From positions 124,001 to 188,000 of the forward strand of contig NZ_JBGUAW010000007.1 of NCBI RefSeq assembly GCF_041821045.1: a DNA stretch of 64,000 nucleotides. The letters run 5' to 3'. Numbering within the stretch: position 1 is the first letter of the stretch; each line of letters starts with the position of its first letter. Source of the DNA: Thiohalorhabdus sp. Cl-TMA. Lineage in GTDB: Bacteria; Pseudomonadota; Gammaproteobacteria; Thiohalorhabdales; Thiohalorhabdaceae. A program made the translations under genes and the position numbers. Positions 35,966-44,560 of this stretch are shown here, piece after piece. The notes beneath the pieces are model-generated. The model searched no databases. It was not told the DNA's origin and saw nothing but the letters and a program-made list of their open reading frames with translations.

Positions 35966-37689
35966 GACGGCTGCCCCGCGACGGCCGACTCGCCTTCCTG
36001 GCCCCGGGCTTGGCGCATGGGGACGGGGAAGTGCCTGCGCTCCTCGCGGGGGAGGGGCGGAACCTGGTTGAGGCGAAGCCCCTGAGCCATGATGCGCCGG
36101 AAAACGGGCGCGGCTACCAGCCCGCCGTAATGCTCCCCTTTGGGCTCGTCGATCATCACCACCGCCACCAACCGGGGATCGTTCACGGGCGCGAAGCCTG
36201 CGAAGGAGGCCAGGTACTTTCCTTCCAGATACCCTTCCCCGCCCGGCTTCTGGGCGGTCCCGGTCTTCCCCGCGACCCGGTATCGCTCGAGCGCCGCCCG
36301 CCCGCCGGTGCCCTCGGGGCTGACTACCATGTTCAGCATTCGCCCTATCTGCCGGGCCGTTTCACGGCTGAGCACTCGCTTTCCCGGAACGGCCTCGCTG
36401 TCCTCCACCCGGCGCAGGGTCAGCGGCAGGCGCACCCCGCCGTTCGCCAGCACCGAATACGCCCGGGCCACCTGAAGGGCGCTCGTGGCCACGCCGTGGC
36501 CGAAGCCGATGGTTGCCCGGTCGAATCGCTGCCACTGGTGGGGCATGTGCAGTATGCCCCGGGTCTCGCCCGGGAAGCCGGTACCCGGCTGGAGGCCGAA
36601 ACCGAAATCGCGGAGCTGGCGCCAAAGCTGCTCATTGTCCTGCTTGAGGGCGATCTTGGCCGCGCCGATGTTGCTGGATTTCTGGATGACCTGCCGTACC
36701 GTTACCCGCCCGATGGGGTGGGTGTCATGGAGCTGGTGCCCCGATACCCGCATCAGGCCTTCTTCGCAATATACCTCGGTTTCCGGCCGCACCTTGCCCT
36801 TCTCCAGGGCCGCGGCCACGGTGAAGGGCTTGAAAATGGAGCCGGGCTCCATGGCGTCGGTGACGGCCCGGTTGCGCCGCTGGGACGGGCCCGAGCCGTC
36901 CAGGCTGTTCGGGTTGTAGGAGGGGACGTTGGCGAGGGCGACCACCTCCCCGGTATGGGGGTCCACCACCACCGCCATGCCCGCCTTCGCCTGGTAACGG
37001 GCAACCCCTTCCTTGAGCGCCTGGTAGGTAACGTACTGCAGCCGGTTGTCGATGCTGAGGAACAGGTTCTTGCCGCGCTGCACGGACTCTTCCACCCGCA
37101 GCGTGCGCATGTCCCGTCCCAACGCATCCCGCTCCACCAAGCGTTTTCCCGGCTCGCCGCTCAGGGTCCGGTCGTAGGCGAGCTCCACGCCTTCCAGGCC
37201 GTTGCCGTCCACCCCGGCGAACCCTACCACATGGGCCGCCACCTCGCCCGCCGGATAATACCGCCGGTATTCCTGCAGGGCGCCTATGCCGCTGATTCCG
37301 AGCGCGTCGACGGTCCTCGCCACCTGCGGGGGCACCTGCCGCTTGAGGTAGACGAAGGGGCCGTCCCGCTCCAGGCGCTTCCGAAGGGCGCGCGGCTCCA
37401 GATCCAGCACCCGGGCCAGGCGGCCCAGCGCGTCCTCGCCCATGGCCACCTCCGCGGGAACCGCGTAGATGGACTTCACCGGCGTGCTCACGGCCAGCGG
37501 GCTGCCGTTGCGGTCCAGGATCGCCCCCCGGATTGCCGGCACCCGCACGTGGTGCACCGCCTGGCGACGAGCCTCCTCCTGCAGGGCGGGCGCGCGCACC
37601 ACCTGCATGCGGATCAGCTGGGCGCTGATACCCAGCAATCCGAGCAGGAGCAGGAGAAACGCGAATCGGCCCCGCCAGGCGAGCTTCAT
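35962..37689 (-). CDS. ftsI: Septal peptidoglycan transpeptidase (PBP3)
   Basis: 575 residues: short cytoplasmic tail, TM helix (about 9-27), pedestal domain, then the penicillin-binding transpeptidase domain with active-site Ser284 in SIFK, SSN (338-340) and KTGT (475-478), all intact. It partners FtsW at the septum. Overlaps ftsL and murE by four bases each. Confidence 0.96.
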   Translation of the reverse strand: MKLAWRGRFAFLLLLLGLLGISAQLIRMQVVRAPALQEEARRQAVHHVRVPAIRGAILDRNGSPLAVSTPVKSIYAVPAEVAMGEDALGRLARVLDLEPRALRKRLERDGPFVYLKRQVPPQVARTVDALGISGIGALQEYRRYYPAGEVAAHVVGFAGVDGNGLEGVELAYDRTLSGEPGKRLVERDALGRDMRTLRVEESVQRGKNLFLSIDNRLQYVTYQALKEGVARYQAKAGMAVVVDPHTGEVVALANVPSYNPNSLDGSGPSQRRNRAVTDAMEPGSIFKPFTVAAALEKGKVRPETEVYCEEGLMRVSGHQLHDTHPIGRVTVRQVIQKSSNIGAAKIALKQDNEQLWRQLRDFGFGLQPGTGFPGETRGILHMPHQWQRFDRATIGFGHGVATSALQVARAYSVLANGGVRLPLTLRRVEDSEAVPGKRVLSRETARQIGRMLNMVVSPEGTGGRAALERYRVAGKTGTAQKPGGEGYLEGKYLASFAGFAPVNDPRLVAVVMIDEPKGEHYGGLVAAPVFRRIMAQGLRLNQVPPLPREERRHFPVPMRQARGQEGESAVAGQPS

Positions 37690-37952
37690 GGCCGGAAGTC
37701 CCAGATTTCCCCAGGCTCGGGGATGTGCATGTCATGCCGTTTTCGGGCTAGGCTTTCCACCCGGGAGCGGGCTCCCAGCGCGGCCCGCTCCAGCTGGAGG
37801 CGGCCCCATTCGGTTTCCAGGGCTCGGATCCGGTCCCGGTGGGCCTGGATGGCCAGATCCAGCTGACGGGCCTCTTCCCGGACCCATACCACCGTCAGCG
37901 CGCTCGCCAGCCCCAGGACCAGAAGGATCGCCGCCATGCCCGCCTCCCTCAC
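37686..37952 (-). CDS. ftsL: Divisome protein FtsL
   Basis: 88 residues, single TM helix (about 5-24) and a periplasmic coiled coil with heptad Leu/Ile (LDLAIQAHRDRIRALETEWGRLQLERAAL). Low sequence conservation is normal for FtsL; the call rests on size, topology and position between rsmH and ftsI. Start overlaps the rsmH stop (ATGA). Confidence 0.88.
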   Translation of the reverse strand: MREAGMAAILLVLGLASALTVVWVREEARQLDLAIQAHRDRIRALETEWGRLQLERAALGARSRVESLARKRHDMHIPEPGEIWDFRP

Positions 37953-38893
37953 GCCGCCAACCGCTCGGCCACCCGGGCTATGGCACTGCGCGCCCGGGGG
38001 TTCGCCTCCTGCTCACCCGCCTCGGGCCGCAAGGGCTTACCCACCGGGCGCAGGCGGGCCACCTTGTCGCACCGGCACACCGGAAAATCCGGCGGGCACA
38101 CGCAGGAGCGGGCCTCTTCACGGATGAACCGTTTCACCATCCGGTCCTCCAGGGAGTGGAACGCGATTACCACCAGGCGCCCGCTGGGCCGGAGCACTTC
38201 CACCGCGGCGGCAAGGAAGGCCTCCAGCTCCCCCAGCTCGTCGTTGACGGCCATGCGGATGGCCTGAAAGGTCCGGGTGGCCTTGTCCTTGCCCGGCTCC
38301 CCGCGTCCCGGCACGGCGCTGCGCACCACCTCCGCCAGCCCGGTGGTGGTGGCCAGCCCCGTCTGCTCCCGAGCCGCGATAATGGCCCGGGCCACCCGGC
38401 GAGCGTGTCGCTCCTCCCCGTATTCCCGGAGCACCCGTTCCAGCTCTCCGGAATCCACCCCGCGCAGCCATTCGGCGGCGCTCGCTCCGGTCCCGGGGTC
38501 CATGCGCATATCCAATGGGCCTTCCCCCCGGAAGCTGAATCCCCGGTGCGGATCATCGAGCTGCGGGGAGGAAACCCCCAGATCCGCCAGGACGCCGTCG
38601 ACGCCGTCAGGCCAGCCCGCTTCCGCCACCGCTTCCGCGAGCCGGGAGAAGGGATAGCGGTCGATCCGGAACCTCGGATCGGCACCGAATAGCGAGCGGC
38701 CGTGATCCACGGCTTCGGGGTCCCGGTCGAGCGCCAGGAGACGGCCCTCCCCGCCGAGCCTTTCCAGGATCCGCGCCGAATGGCCGCCGCGCCCGAAGGT
38801 GGCGTCCACCAGACGACGACCCGGCCCGGGAAGCAGCGCCTCCACGGCGGCCTCCGCGAGGACCGGGAGATGTTCCCCATGATCCGCCGTCAT
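37949..38893 (-). CDS. rsmH: 16S rRNA (cytosine-1402-N4)-methyltransferase
   Basis: 314 residues (MraW). HLPVLAEAAVEAL at the N-terminus, SAM-binding VDATFGRGGHSARIL, DLGVSSPQLDDPHRGFSF, IAFHSLEDRMVKRF and the C-terminal RSAIARVAER are family features. It modifies C1402 in the ribosomal P site. Follows mraZ by 36 bases. Confidence 0.96.
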   Translation of the reverse strand: MTADHGEHLPVLAEAAVEALLPGPGRRLVDATFGRGGHSARILERLGGEGRLLALDRDPEAVDHGRSLFGADPRFRIDRYPFSRLAEAVAEAGWPDGVDGVLADLGVSSPQLDDPHRGFSFRGEGPLDMRMDPGTGASAAEWLRGVDSGELERVLREYGEERHARRVARAIIAAREQTGLATTTGLAEVVRSAVPGRGEPGKDKATRTFQAIRMAVNDELGELEAFLAAAVEVLRPSGRLVVIAFHSLEDRMVKRFIREEARSCVCPPDFPVCRCDKVARLRPVGKPLRPEAGEQEANPRARSAIARVAERLAA

Positions 38894-38929
38894 TACGCCA
38901 TGGTTCCTCCGTCGTACGGCTGGAACGCC

Positions 38930-39373
38930 TCACAATCCCAGCTCGGCCAGGACCTCCATGGCGCCTTCCATGGAATCCAGGCACTGCTGTTGCTGCTGGG
39001 ACCACTGTTCCTGGTCCCAGAGCTCGAACTTCTTGATCTGCCCCGCCACCACCACCTCCCGCTGGAGGCCCGCGAAGCTCCGCAGATTCTGGGGCAGCAA
39101 GATTCGGCCCTGGCGGTCCAGCTCGCACTCCACCGCGTTTCCCACCAGGAACCGCTCTAGCTGACGCACTTCACGGCGCAGCATGGACATCTCGCCGAGC
39201 CGGGCTTCGATGCGCTCCCATTCCGGAAAGGGGTAGGCGGCCAGGCAGCGGTCCGGGTCCACGGTAACCACCACCTGGCCGTCGCTGTGGGACTCCAGCA
39301 GCTCCCTATACTTGGACGGAATGGACAAACGCCCCTTCTCGTCCATCGTATGTTCGAAGGTCCCACGGAACAT
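38930..39373 (-). CDS. mraZ: Transcriptional regulator of the dcw operon
   Basis: 147 residues with two SpoVT/AbrB-like DNA-binding repeats (about 1-50 and 75-125), e.g. MDEKGRLSIPSKYRELL and LDRQGRILLPQNLRSFAGL. In E. coli MraZ oligomers bind TGGG repeats in their own promoter and repress the dcw operon; three such repeats lie directly before this start codon. Usual family length. Confidence 0.95.
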   Translation of the reverse strand: MFRGTFEHTMDEKGRLSIPSKYRELLESHSDGQVVVTVDPDRCLAAYPFPEWERIEARLGEMSMLRREVRQLERFLVGNAVECELDRQGRILLPQNLRSFAGLQREVVVAGQIKKFELWDQEQWSQQQQQCLDSMEGAMEVLAELGL

Positions 39374-39375
39374 TG

Positions 39376-39400
39376 TCCCACCTTACCCCACGGCATCCCA
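39376..39400 (-). promoter_or_regulatory. MraZ operator: three TGGG boxes at 10-bp spacing
   Basis: On the minus strand TGGGA (39400-39396), TGGGG (39390-39386) and TGGGA (39380-39376) are each separated by five bases, exactly the known MraZ box arrangement, ending two bases before the mraZ ATG. A fourth TGGGA lies inside mraZ at 39365-39361, out of the 10-bp phase. Confidence 0.85.
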
Positions 39401-39418
39401 CTCTGTCCCCTCAAGCGA

Positions 39419-39447
39419 ACTCTATTAAGGGGGCACCCCCCCGTCAA
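39419..39447 (-). promoter_or_regulatory. Probable dcw promoter
   Basis: TTGACG (39447-39442), a 17-base spacer and TAGAGT (39424-39419); 5/6 and 4/6 matches to sigma-70. Expected start near 39412, so the MraZ boxes fall immediately downstream, a sensible place for repression. The spacer contains a G/C palindrome (GGGGGTGCCCCC). Confidence 0.6.
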
Positions 39448-39504
39448 GGAAATTCCCCCTCGGAAATAGGGGCCTTATGGACGTCCGGGCCGGGTGCGGA
39501 CACG

Positions 39505-39531
39505 AAAAAAGCCCGCCTTATGGCGGGCTTT
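39505..39531 (-). terminator. Intrinsic terminator after rnpB
   Basis: On the minus strand AAAGCCCGCC-ATAA-GGCGGGCTTT with a run of T's (39510-39505). It lies about 35 bases past the rnpB 3' end and insulates it from the dcw promoter. Confidence 0.9.
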
Positions 39532-39566
39532 CGCGGCAAAGCGATGCTTGCTGGACAAAAAGAAAT

Positions 39567-39946
<380 letters not shown>

Positions 39947-39973
39947 CATGATCGCAAGGCCGGCGACGCCGAC

Positions 39974-40417
39974 CTACTTGATCACTTTCAGATGACTGGC
40001 GCGCCTGGAGCCTTCGCCCTCTTCCTTTTCGGGCTCTTCGGACGCGGTTTCCGTATCCTCGGCGACGTCCTCGGCCTGCGTCTCTTCGTCCCCGCTTTCC
40101 TGGACCGGAAACAGCCAGGCAAGCACCGCGGCCTGCTGCTCGGGATCGAAGACCTGGACAACGGCGGACCAGGGGACAACGCAGTTGAAGGCACGGCCGC
40201 CGAAACGGGTGGACACCTCGATTCCCCATTCATTGACCACGGGCACCTGCGTGACCATGTTCAGGGCGAGGGTGCAGCTGTCCCTGTCCAGATACTCCGG
40301 CGGAAGCGCCGAAGCCTCCTCGCCCACCGAGGGAACCACATGGACGAAGCAACGCCCCTGCCGCTCCAGGAGTGCCTCCACCATCAAACGCTTCATCTCG
40401 GCGATTTTGTCCGCCAT
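39974..40417 (-). CDS. sspB: ClpXP specificity-enhancing factor SspB
   Basis: 147 residues. Globular substrate-binding domain (about 1-105: PPEYLDRDSCTLALNMV, STRFGGRAFNCVVPWSAV), an acidic Glu/Asp-rich flexible linker (about 107-137), and a C-terminal SHLKVIK tail like the ClpX-binding tail of SspB. SspB delivers ssrA-tagged proteins to ClpXP. The usual partner sspA is not adjacent; here the gene lies between gpsA and rnpB. Confidence 0.8.
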   Translation of the reverse strand: MADKIAEMKRLMVEALLERQGRCFVHVVPSVGEEASALPPEYLDRDSCTLALNMVTQVPVVNEWGIEVSTRFGGRAFNCVVPWSAVVQVFDPEQQAAVLAWLFPVQESGDEETQAEDVAEDTETASEEPEKEEGEGSRRASHLKVIK

Positions 40418-40569
40418 TTCTCCCTCCGGCCGATTTCAGTCCGCGCCCCGGAACCCCGGGGGGCGACCAGCGGCTCTGGATATTGGGCTCGCACCCTTGC
40501 GTGAAGTTCCCCGCCCCGGTTAACCGGAGCCCTCGTGCCGCGGCCCCGCGTGGGGCACCAGCGGGCTCG

Positions 40570-41580
40570 TCACTCGCCGTCCAGCGGCCGCTCCGCCTTG
40601 GGAGTGCGCTGCATCAGGCTACGCACCGCCCGCCGGGGGTCCTCGCCCTCGCAGAGGACCCGGTAGACCTGTTCGGTAATGGGCATATCCACGCCGAGCC
40701 CGGCGGCCTTGCCGTGAAGGGCCCGGGCGGCCCGGACCCCCTCAGCGCGCCGCCACAGCGCGGGGGAGACCCGGTCCACCGGGGTCCCCTGGCCCAGCAC
40801 CTCACCCAGCTGATGGTTCCGCGAGAGCGGCCCGGTACAGGTGAGCACCAAGTCTCCCAGTCCGGTCAGACCGGCGAAGGTCTCCGCGTGGCCGCCCATG
40901 GCCACCCCGAGCCGGCTCATCTCGGCGAGTCCCCGCGTGATGAGGGCGGCGCGGGCGTTGTAGCCGAGCCCCATGCCGTCGGCGATGCCGGCGGCGATGG
41001 CGATGACGTTCTTCACCGCCCCGCCGAGCTCAACGCCCACCGGATCGTCGCTGGTGTACACCCGCAGGGGATCGCAGCGAAACCAAGCCGCCACCTTCTC
41101 CGCCCGCTGGGCGTCGGGCTGGGCCACGGTGATGGCGGTGGGCAGGCCCCGCCCCACCTCGTCGGCGAAGCTGGGCCCTGACAGGATGGCCCATCCACCC
41201 AGGCGGTCGCCCAGGACCTCCACCAGGACCTCGTGCATGAGCTTTCCGGAGCCTTCCTCCAGGCCCTTGGTGGCACAGGCCGCCCAAGTCCCGCCGTCCA
41301 CGTACGGCTTCAGGGCGCCGGCCACCTCCCGCAGGGCGGCGCTGGGCACCGCCAGAACGAGACTCGGGACCCCGGCCACCCGGGAGAGGTCGGCGGAAAC
41401 GGTCACTCCGTCCGGGAGGGGCACGCCGGGGAGATAGGCCTCGTTCTCCCGGGCCTGCTGCGCGGCGGCCGCACGCTCCTGGTCGCGATCCCAGAGAAGC
41501 ACCTCGAAGCCACAGCGCGCCAGGTGGATCGCCAGGGCGGTCCCCCAGGCGCCGGCCCCCATGACCGCCGCCTTCGCCAA
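40570..41580 (-). CDS. gpsA: Glycerol-3-phosphate dehydrogenase [NAD(P)+]
   Basis: 336 residues. Makes sn-glycerol 3-phosphate for phospholipids. Nucleotide motif GAGAWGTALAIHLA near the N-terminus, CATKGLE, SGPSFADEVG, ELGGAVKNVIAIAAGIADG with catalytic Lys and GLTGLGDLVLTCTGPLSRN are all present. secB-gpsA adjacency is conserved in gammaproteobacteria, here with an SH3 protein between. The 152-base gap to sspB (40418-40569) shows nothing clear. Confidence 0.96.
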   Translation of the reverse strand: MAKAAVMGAGAWGTALAIHLARCGFEVLLWDRDQERAAAAQQARENEAYLPGVPLPDGVTVSADLSRVAGVPSLVLAVPSAALREVAGALKPYVDGGTWAACATKGLEEGSGKLMHEVLVEVLGDRLGGWAILSGPSFADEVGRGLPTAITVAQPDAQRAEKVAAWFRCDPLRVYTSDDPVGVELGGAVKNVIAIAAGIADGMGLGYNARAALITRGLAEMSRLGVAMGGHAETFAGLTGLGDLVLTCTGPLSRNHQLGEVLGQGTPVDRVSPALWRRAEGVRAARALHGKAAGLGVDMPITEQVYRVLCEGEDPRRAVRSLMQRTPKAERPLDGE

Positions 41581-41583
41581 CGC

Positions 41584-42036
41584 TCAGTCCCCCCAGACAA
41601 GCGGGGCGTAGACCCAGCCCTCGTCCCCGTCGGCATGCCGCACGTGGACCCAGCTCCCCTGCTGGCCCAGGTAAGTGAGCAGGACATGGCGCTCCGCCTG
41701 GAAGGCGATGTCGTGGTCGGTTCCCGGGCCCGCCCGGACGTTCACCAGCTTCCGGGTCACGAGCACGGTCCGCCGATCGGACAGCAGCTTCTCCGACACC
41801 CAGGCGACATCGCCCTCGTAGTCCTTGACCTTGGCCCAGCCGTCCCGGGTCTCGACCACCTGCAGGGGGTAGCCGTAGCTGACCACCCACCGCCGGGGCT
41901 GGTCGGTGCCCGGCCCGGCGCGCAGATTCACTTTCCCGGCGTCGATGGATTTATAGGTGGCGGCCTGGGCGGTGCCGACCGCCGCCAGCAGAGCCACCAC
42001 CAAGCCCACGGCCAGGGGGGTCCGCCGACCACCCAC
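41584..42036 (-). CDS. Exported protein with two bacterial SH3 domains
   Basis: 150 residues: signal peptide (about 1-25, ending AQA) and two SH3b domains (about 30-85 and 90-148), each with a V-N-L/V-RAGPGTD motif. SH3b modules usually bind cell-wall or protein ligands; the specific role is unknown. It starts three bases after the secB stop region and ends four bases before gpsA, so it is co-transcribed. Confidence 0.8.
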   Translation of the reverse strand: MGGRRTPLAVGLVVALLAAVGTAQAATYKSIDAGKVNLRAGPGTDQPRRWVVSYGYPLQVVETRDGWAKVKDYEGDVAWVSEKLLSDRRTVLVTRKLVNVRAGPGTDHDIAFQAERHVLLTYLGQQGSWVHVRHADGDEGWVYAPLVWGD

Positions 42037-42038
42037 GG

Positions 42039-42506
42039 TCAGTGCTCCCCGCCTTCACCCGCCTGCTGCTGGCGGGACTGCTCATAGAGCGCCTGGAAGT
42101 TCACGGGGTCGAGCAGCAGCTGCTGGAATCCGCCACGGGCCACCACGCTGGAGATGGCCTCCCGCGCGTAGGGGAACAGGATGGTGGGACAGTTGATTCC
42201 CATGAGCTGCTCGAGCTGCTCATCGGGGATTCCGGAGACCCGGAACAGGCCCGCCTGCTGCACTTCGGCGATGAACACCGTCTTGTCCTCGTGGGTAGAG
42301 CGGACGGTAACAGTGAGCACCGACTCCATGTGGCCCTGGTCGCTGACCATGCGGCCCTGGGTGCCCAGCTCAACGTTCACCTGCGGCTGGCCCTGCTGGG
42401 CAAACATCTCCGGGACGTTCGGAGACTCGAAGGAGAGGTCCTTGATGTAGACCCGCTCCAAGGCAAAGACCGGCTGCTCCTCCGGGGCGCCCTGCTGTTC
42501 ACTCAT
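42039..42506 (-). CDS. secB: Protein-export chaperone SecB
   Basis: 155 residues. Holds preproteins unfolded and delivers them to SecA. FALERVYIKDLSFESPNVPEMF, GIPDEQLEQLMGINCPTILFPYAREAISS and GGFQQLLLDPVNFQALYEQ are highly characteristic. ATG at 42506 follows a GGGAG-type site. SecA in this window retains the zinc tail that binds SecB. Confidence 0.97.
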   Translation of the reverse strand: MSEQQGAPEEQPVFALERVYIKDLSFESPNVPEMFAQQGQPQVNVELGTQGRMVSDQGHMESVLTVTVRSTHEDKTVFIAEVQQAGLFRVSGIPDEQLEQLMGINCPTILFPYAREAISSVVARGGFQQLLLDPVNFQALYEQSRQQQAGEGGEH

Positions 42507-42573
42507 ACCTGCTCCCGTCCCCTGTATTCCGTGTTCACCTGTTATCGGGCGCTCCCCGTATGGAGGCCCGCTC

Positions 42574-42843
42574 CTATTCCGAGGCGGCCTCAGCCAGCAA
42601 GGGGTCGAGGCCGCCCGCATCGTCGAGGGCCTTCAGCTCATCGAAGCCGCCGATATGCCGGCCGTTGATGAAGATCTGCGGCACGGTGTGCCGTCCGCCC
42701 GCGCGCTCCCGCATGCGCGCCCGCTCCTCCGTATGCACGTCCACCATGGTCTTCTCCGCTTCCACCCCCTTGGAGCGCAAAAGCGCATTGGCCATATTGC
42801 AGAAGGGGCAGATCCGGGTAGCGTACATCTCGACTCTGGCCAT
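42574..42843 (-). CDS. grxC: Glutaredoxin 3
   Basis: 89 residues, thioredoxin fold with dithiol active site CPFC (12-15) and glutathione-binding HTVPQIFINGRHIGGFDE. It reduces protein disulfides using glutathione. The order rhodanese-grxC-secB-gpsA matches E. coli yibN-grxC-secB-gpsA. Confidence 0.95.
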   Translation of the reverse strand: MARVEMYATRICPFCNMANALLRSKGVEAEKTMVDVHTEERARMRERAGGRHTVPQIFINGRHIGGFDELKALDDAGGLDPLLAEAASE

Positions 42844-42861
42844 GCTCGTCCCTCTTGAAAA

Positions 42862-43281
42862 TCACTTCTCGAGCGGCATGCCCGACTGCTGCCAGGCCAT
42901 GGTCCCGCCGCTCAGGTTGTAAACCGACGGGAACCCGGCCTTCCGGAGCTGCACGGCCGCGGTTGCCGAGCGGGTCCCGGAGCGGCAGACCACCACCACG
43001 GGGGCCCCGGACTCCTTGATCGGCTCCAGCTCGTCCATCCGGCCGGAGAGCTGCCCGAGGGGCGCGTGCACCGCTCCGGATATATGGCCCTGCTGCCATT
43101 CCCGGTCCTCGCGCACATCCACCACCCGGGCGTTGTCATGATTGATCAGGCGTACGGCCCCGGCGGGGTCCACCGAACCGACGCCGCCCAGGCGCAGGGT
43201 CAGCGGACCCTTCAGTAGGAGCACCGCCATTACGCCCAGTCCCGCCACCAGCAGCCAATTCTCTTGCAGGAATTCTATCAT
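42862..43281 (-). CDS. Membrane-anchored rhodanese (YibN-like)
   Basis: 139 residues. N-terminal TM helix (about 8-24) and one rhodanese domain with active-site Cys99 in CRSGTRS. It could carry sulfane sulfur or act in redox chemistry. Same place as yibN, 18 bases before grxC. Confidence 0.88.
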   Translation of the reverse strand: MIEFLQENWLLVAGLGVMAVLLLKGPLTLRLGGVGSVDPAGAVRLINHDNARVVDVREDREWQQGHISGAVHAPLGQLSGRMDELEPIKESGAPVVVVCRSGTRSATAAVQLRKAGFPSVYNLSGGTMAWQQSGMPLEK

Positions 43282-43312
43282 TCATGCCTTCCCATTCAGC
43301 CGTCCGGACCCG

Positions 43313-44356
43313 TCATTTCCGGCGGGCGGCGGCCCGGTACTTGTACAGATCCTCCAGCGAGCTCTCCTGGCGGCCGATGTAGGTGGGAACCACCGCCTCC
43401 AGGGTCCGGGGCTCCACCCCGAAGATCTCCGGGAAAGGCTCGGAGCAGGTATTGTCCTCCGACAGGCTCAACAGCTGGTCGCGCGTCAACGGCTTTCCGG
43501 GTACCCGCTCCAGGAAGGCGGCCTGCACCCAGGAAAGCCACTCGGGCACCGGCCATACCTGCCTCTGAACCCCTTCCAGCCGGGCGATGAAGCGCACCAG
43601 ATCGGCGAAGGTGTACTCGTGGGGCCCGCAGAGGGCATAGGTCTGGCCGTAGGTGCGGGGATCCCCGAGGGCCTTGGCGAAGACCTCGGCCACGTCCTCC
43701 ACCCAGACGGGGGCGAACCGGGTCTCCCCGCGCGGCAGCGGGAAGACCACCGGAATCCGGCGCACCAGCTTGGCGAAGCGGGTAAAGAAGCCGTCCCCTT
43801 CCCCGAAGATGATGCTCGGCTCGAAGATGGTCACGTCCAGCCCCTCGCCCCGGGTCATCTTGGGGCCGTTCAGCCAGGCTTCGCCGCCGTCCTCCCCGAC
43901 CTCACTGGCTTCCCGTAGGATCTGGGCGCCCAGGCCCTTGGAGCGCTGGTACTGGCTGGGGGCGAGCGGATCCGCGCCGTTGGCGCTCATGTGCAGCACG
44001 CGACGGATACCGGCCTGCTTGGCGGCCTTCACCACCAGCCGGGGCAGCTCCACGTGCACGGCATGGAAATCGCCCCGCCGCTCCAGGGGATAGTCCTGAC
44101 GCCCCGGGCGTTTTTCGGTCAAGGTGCCCACCAGGTTGATGACGGCGTCGGCGCCCTCCAGATGCCGGTCCAGATCCGCCCTCCGCAGCGGGTTTCCCTC
44201 CACCACCTCGACGCCGGGCATGACGCGCATATCCCGGTTGCGGGCGATGTCGCGGGTGACCACCCGGGCCTTGTAGCCGTGTTTGTGGAGCCGGTGGACC
44301 ACATGTCGGCCCACGAACCCACTTCCCCCCAGCACACAGACCCGCTCGATGCTCAT
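43313..44356 (-). CDS. NAD(P)-binding SDR protein, complex I NDUFA9-like
   Basis: 347 residues. N-terminal Rossmann motif GGSGFVGRHVVHRL; INLVGTL, FEPSIIFGEGDGFFTRFA and PVWVEDVAEVFAKALGDPRTYGQTY are typical of the atypical SDR group including the mitochondrial NDUFA9 subunit. The active-site YxxxK is present as YQRSK. Substrate unknown. It heads the minus-strand run toward rhodanese-grxC and diverges from the aldehyde dehydrogenase over a 204-base gap. Confidence 0.8.
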   Translation of the reverse strand: MSIERVCVLGGSGFVGRHVVHRLHKHGYKARVVTRDIARNRDMRVMPGVEVVEGNPLRRADLDRHLEGADAVINLVGTLTEKRPGRQDYPLERRGDFHAVHVELPRLVVKAAKQAGIRRVLHMSANGADPLAPSQYQRSKGLGAQILREASEVGEDGGEAWLNGPKMTRGEGLDVTIFEPSIIFGEGDGFFTRFAKLVRRIPVVFPLPRGETRFAPVWVEDVAEVFAKALGDPRTYGQTYALCGPHEYTFADLVRFIARLEGVQRQVWPVPEWLSWVQAAFLERVPGKPLTRDQLLSLSEDNTCSEPFPEIFGVEPRTLEAVVPTYIGRQESSLEDLYKYRAAARRK

Positions 44357-44560
44357 CCGTTTCTCCCCAGGCTTTCACGCTTGATCTATTGGTCGGAGCC
44401 CGTACCAGACCGGGACCCATCAGGAGGGCGCAGGAAAGCCCCGATCCCGGGGCCCTTTATCCCCTGCTCAAAGGGGGTTTATTCTCAAATGGGGCATCCC
44501 TCCCGTCAAGGAGGCCCGGCATCCCCCTTCACCGCCTCAGCACATTCCGGGAGGAGCGGC

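Noticed and set aside
43991-44560. N-terminal extension of the aldehyde dehydrogenase to 43991
   Set aside because: It would run antisense through the NDUFA9-like gene; ATG 44561 has the ribosome site and the family start.
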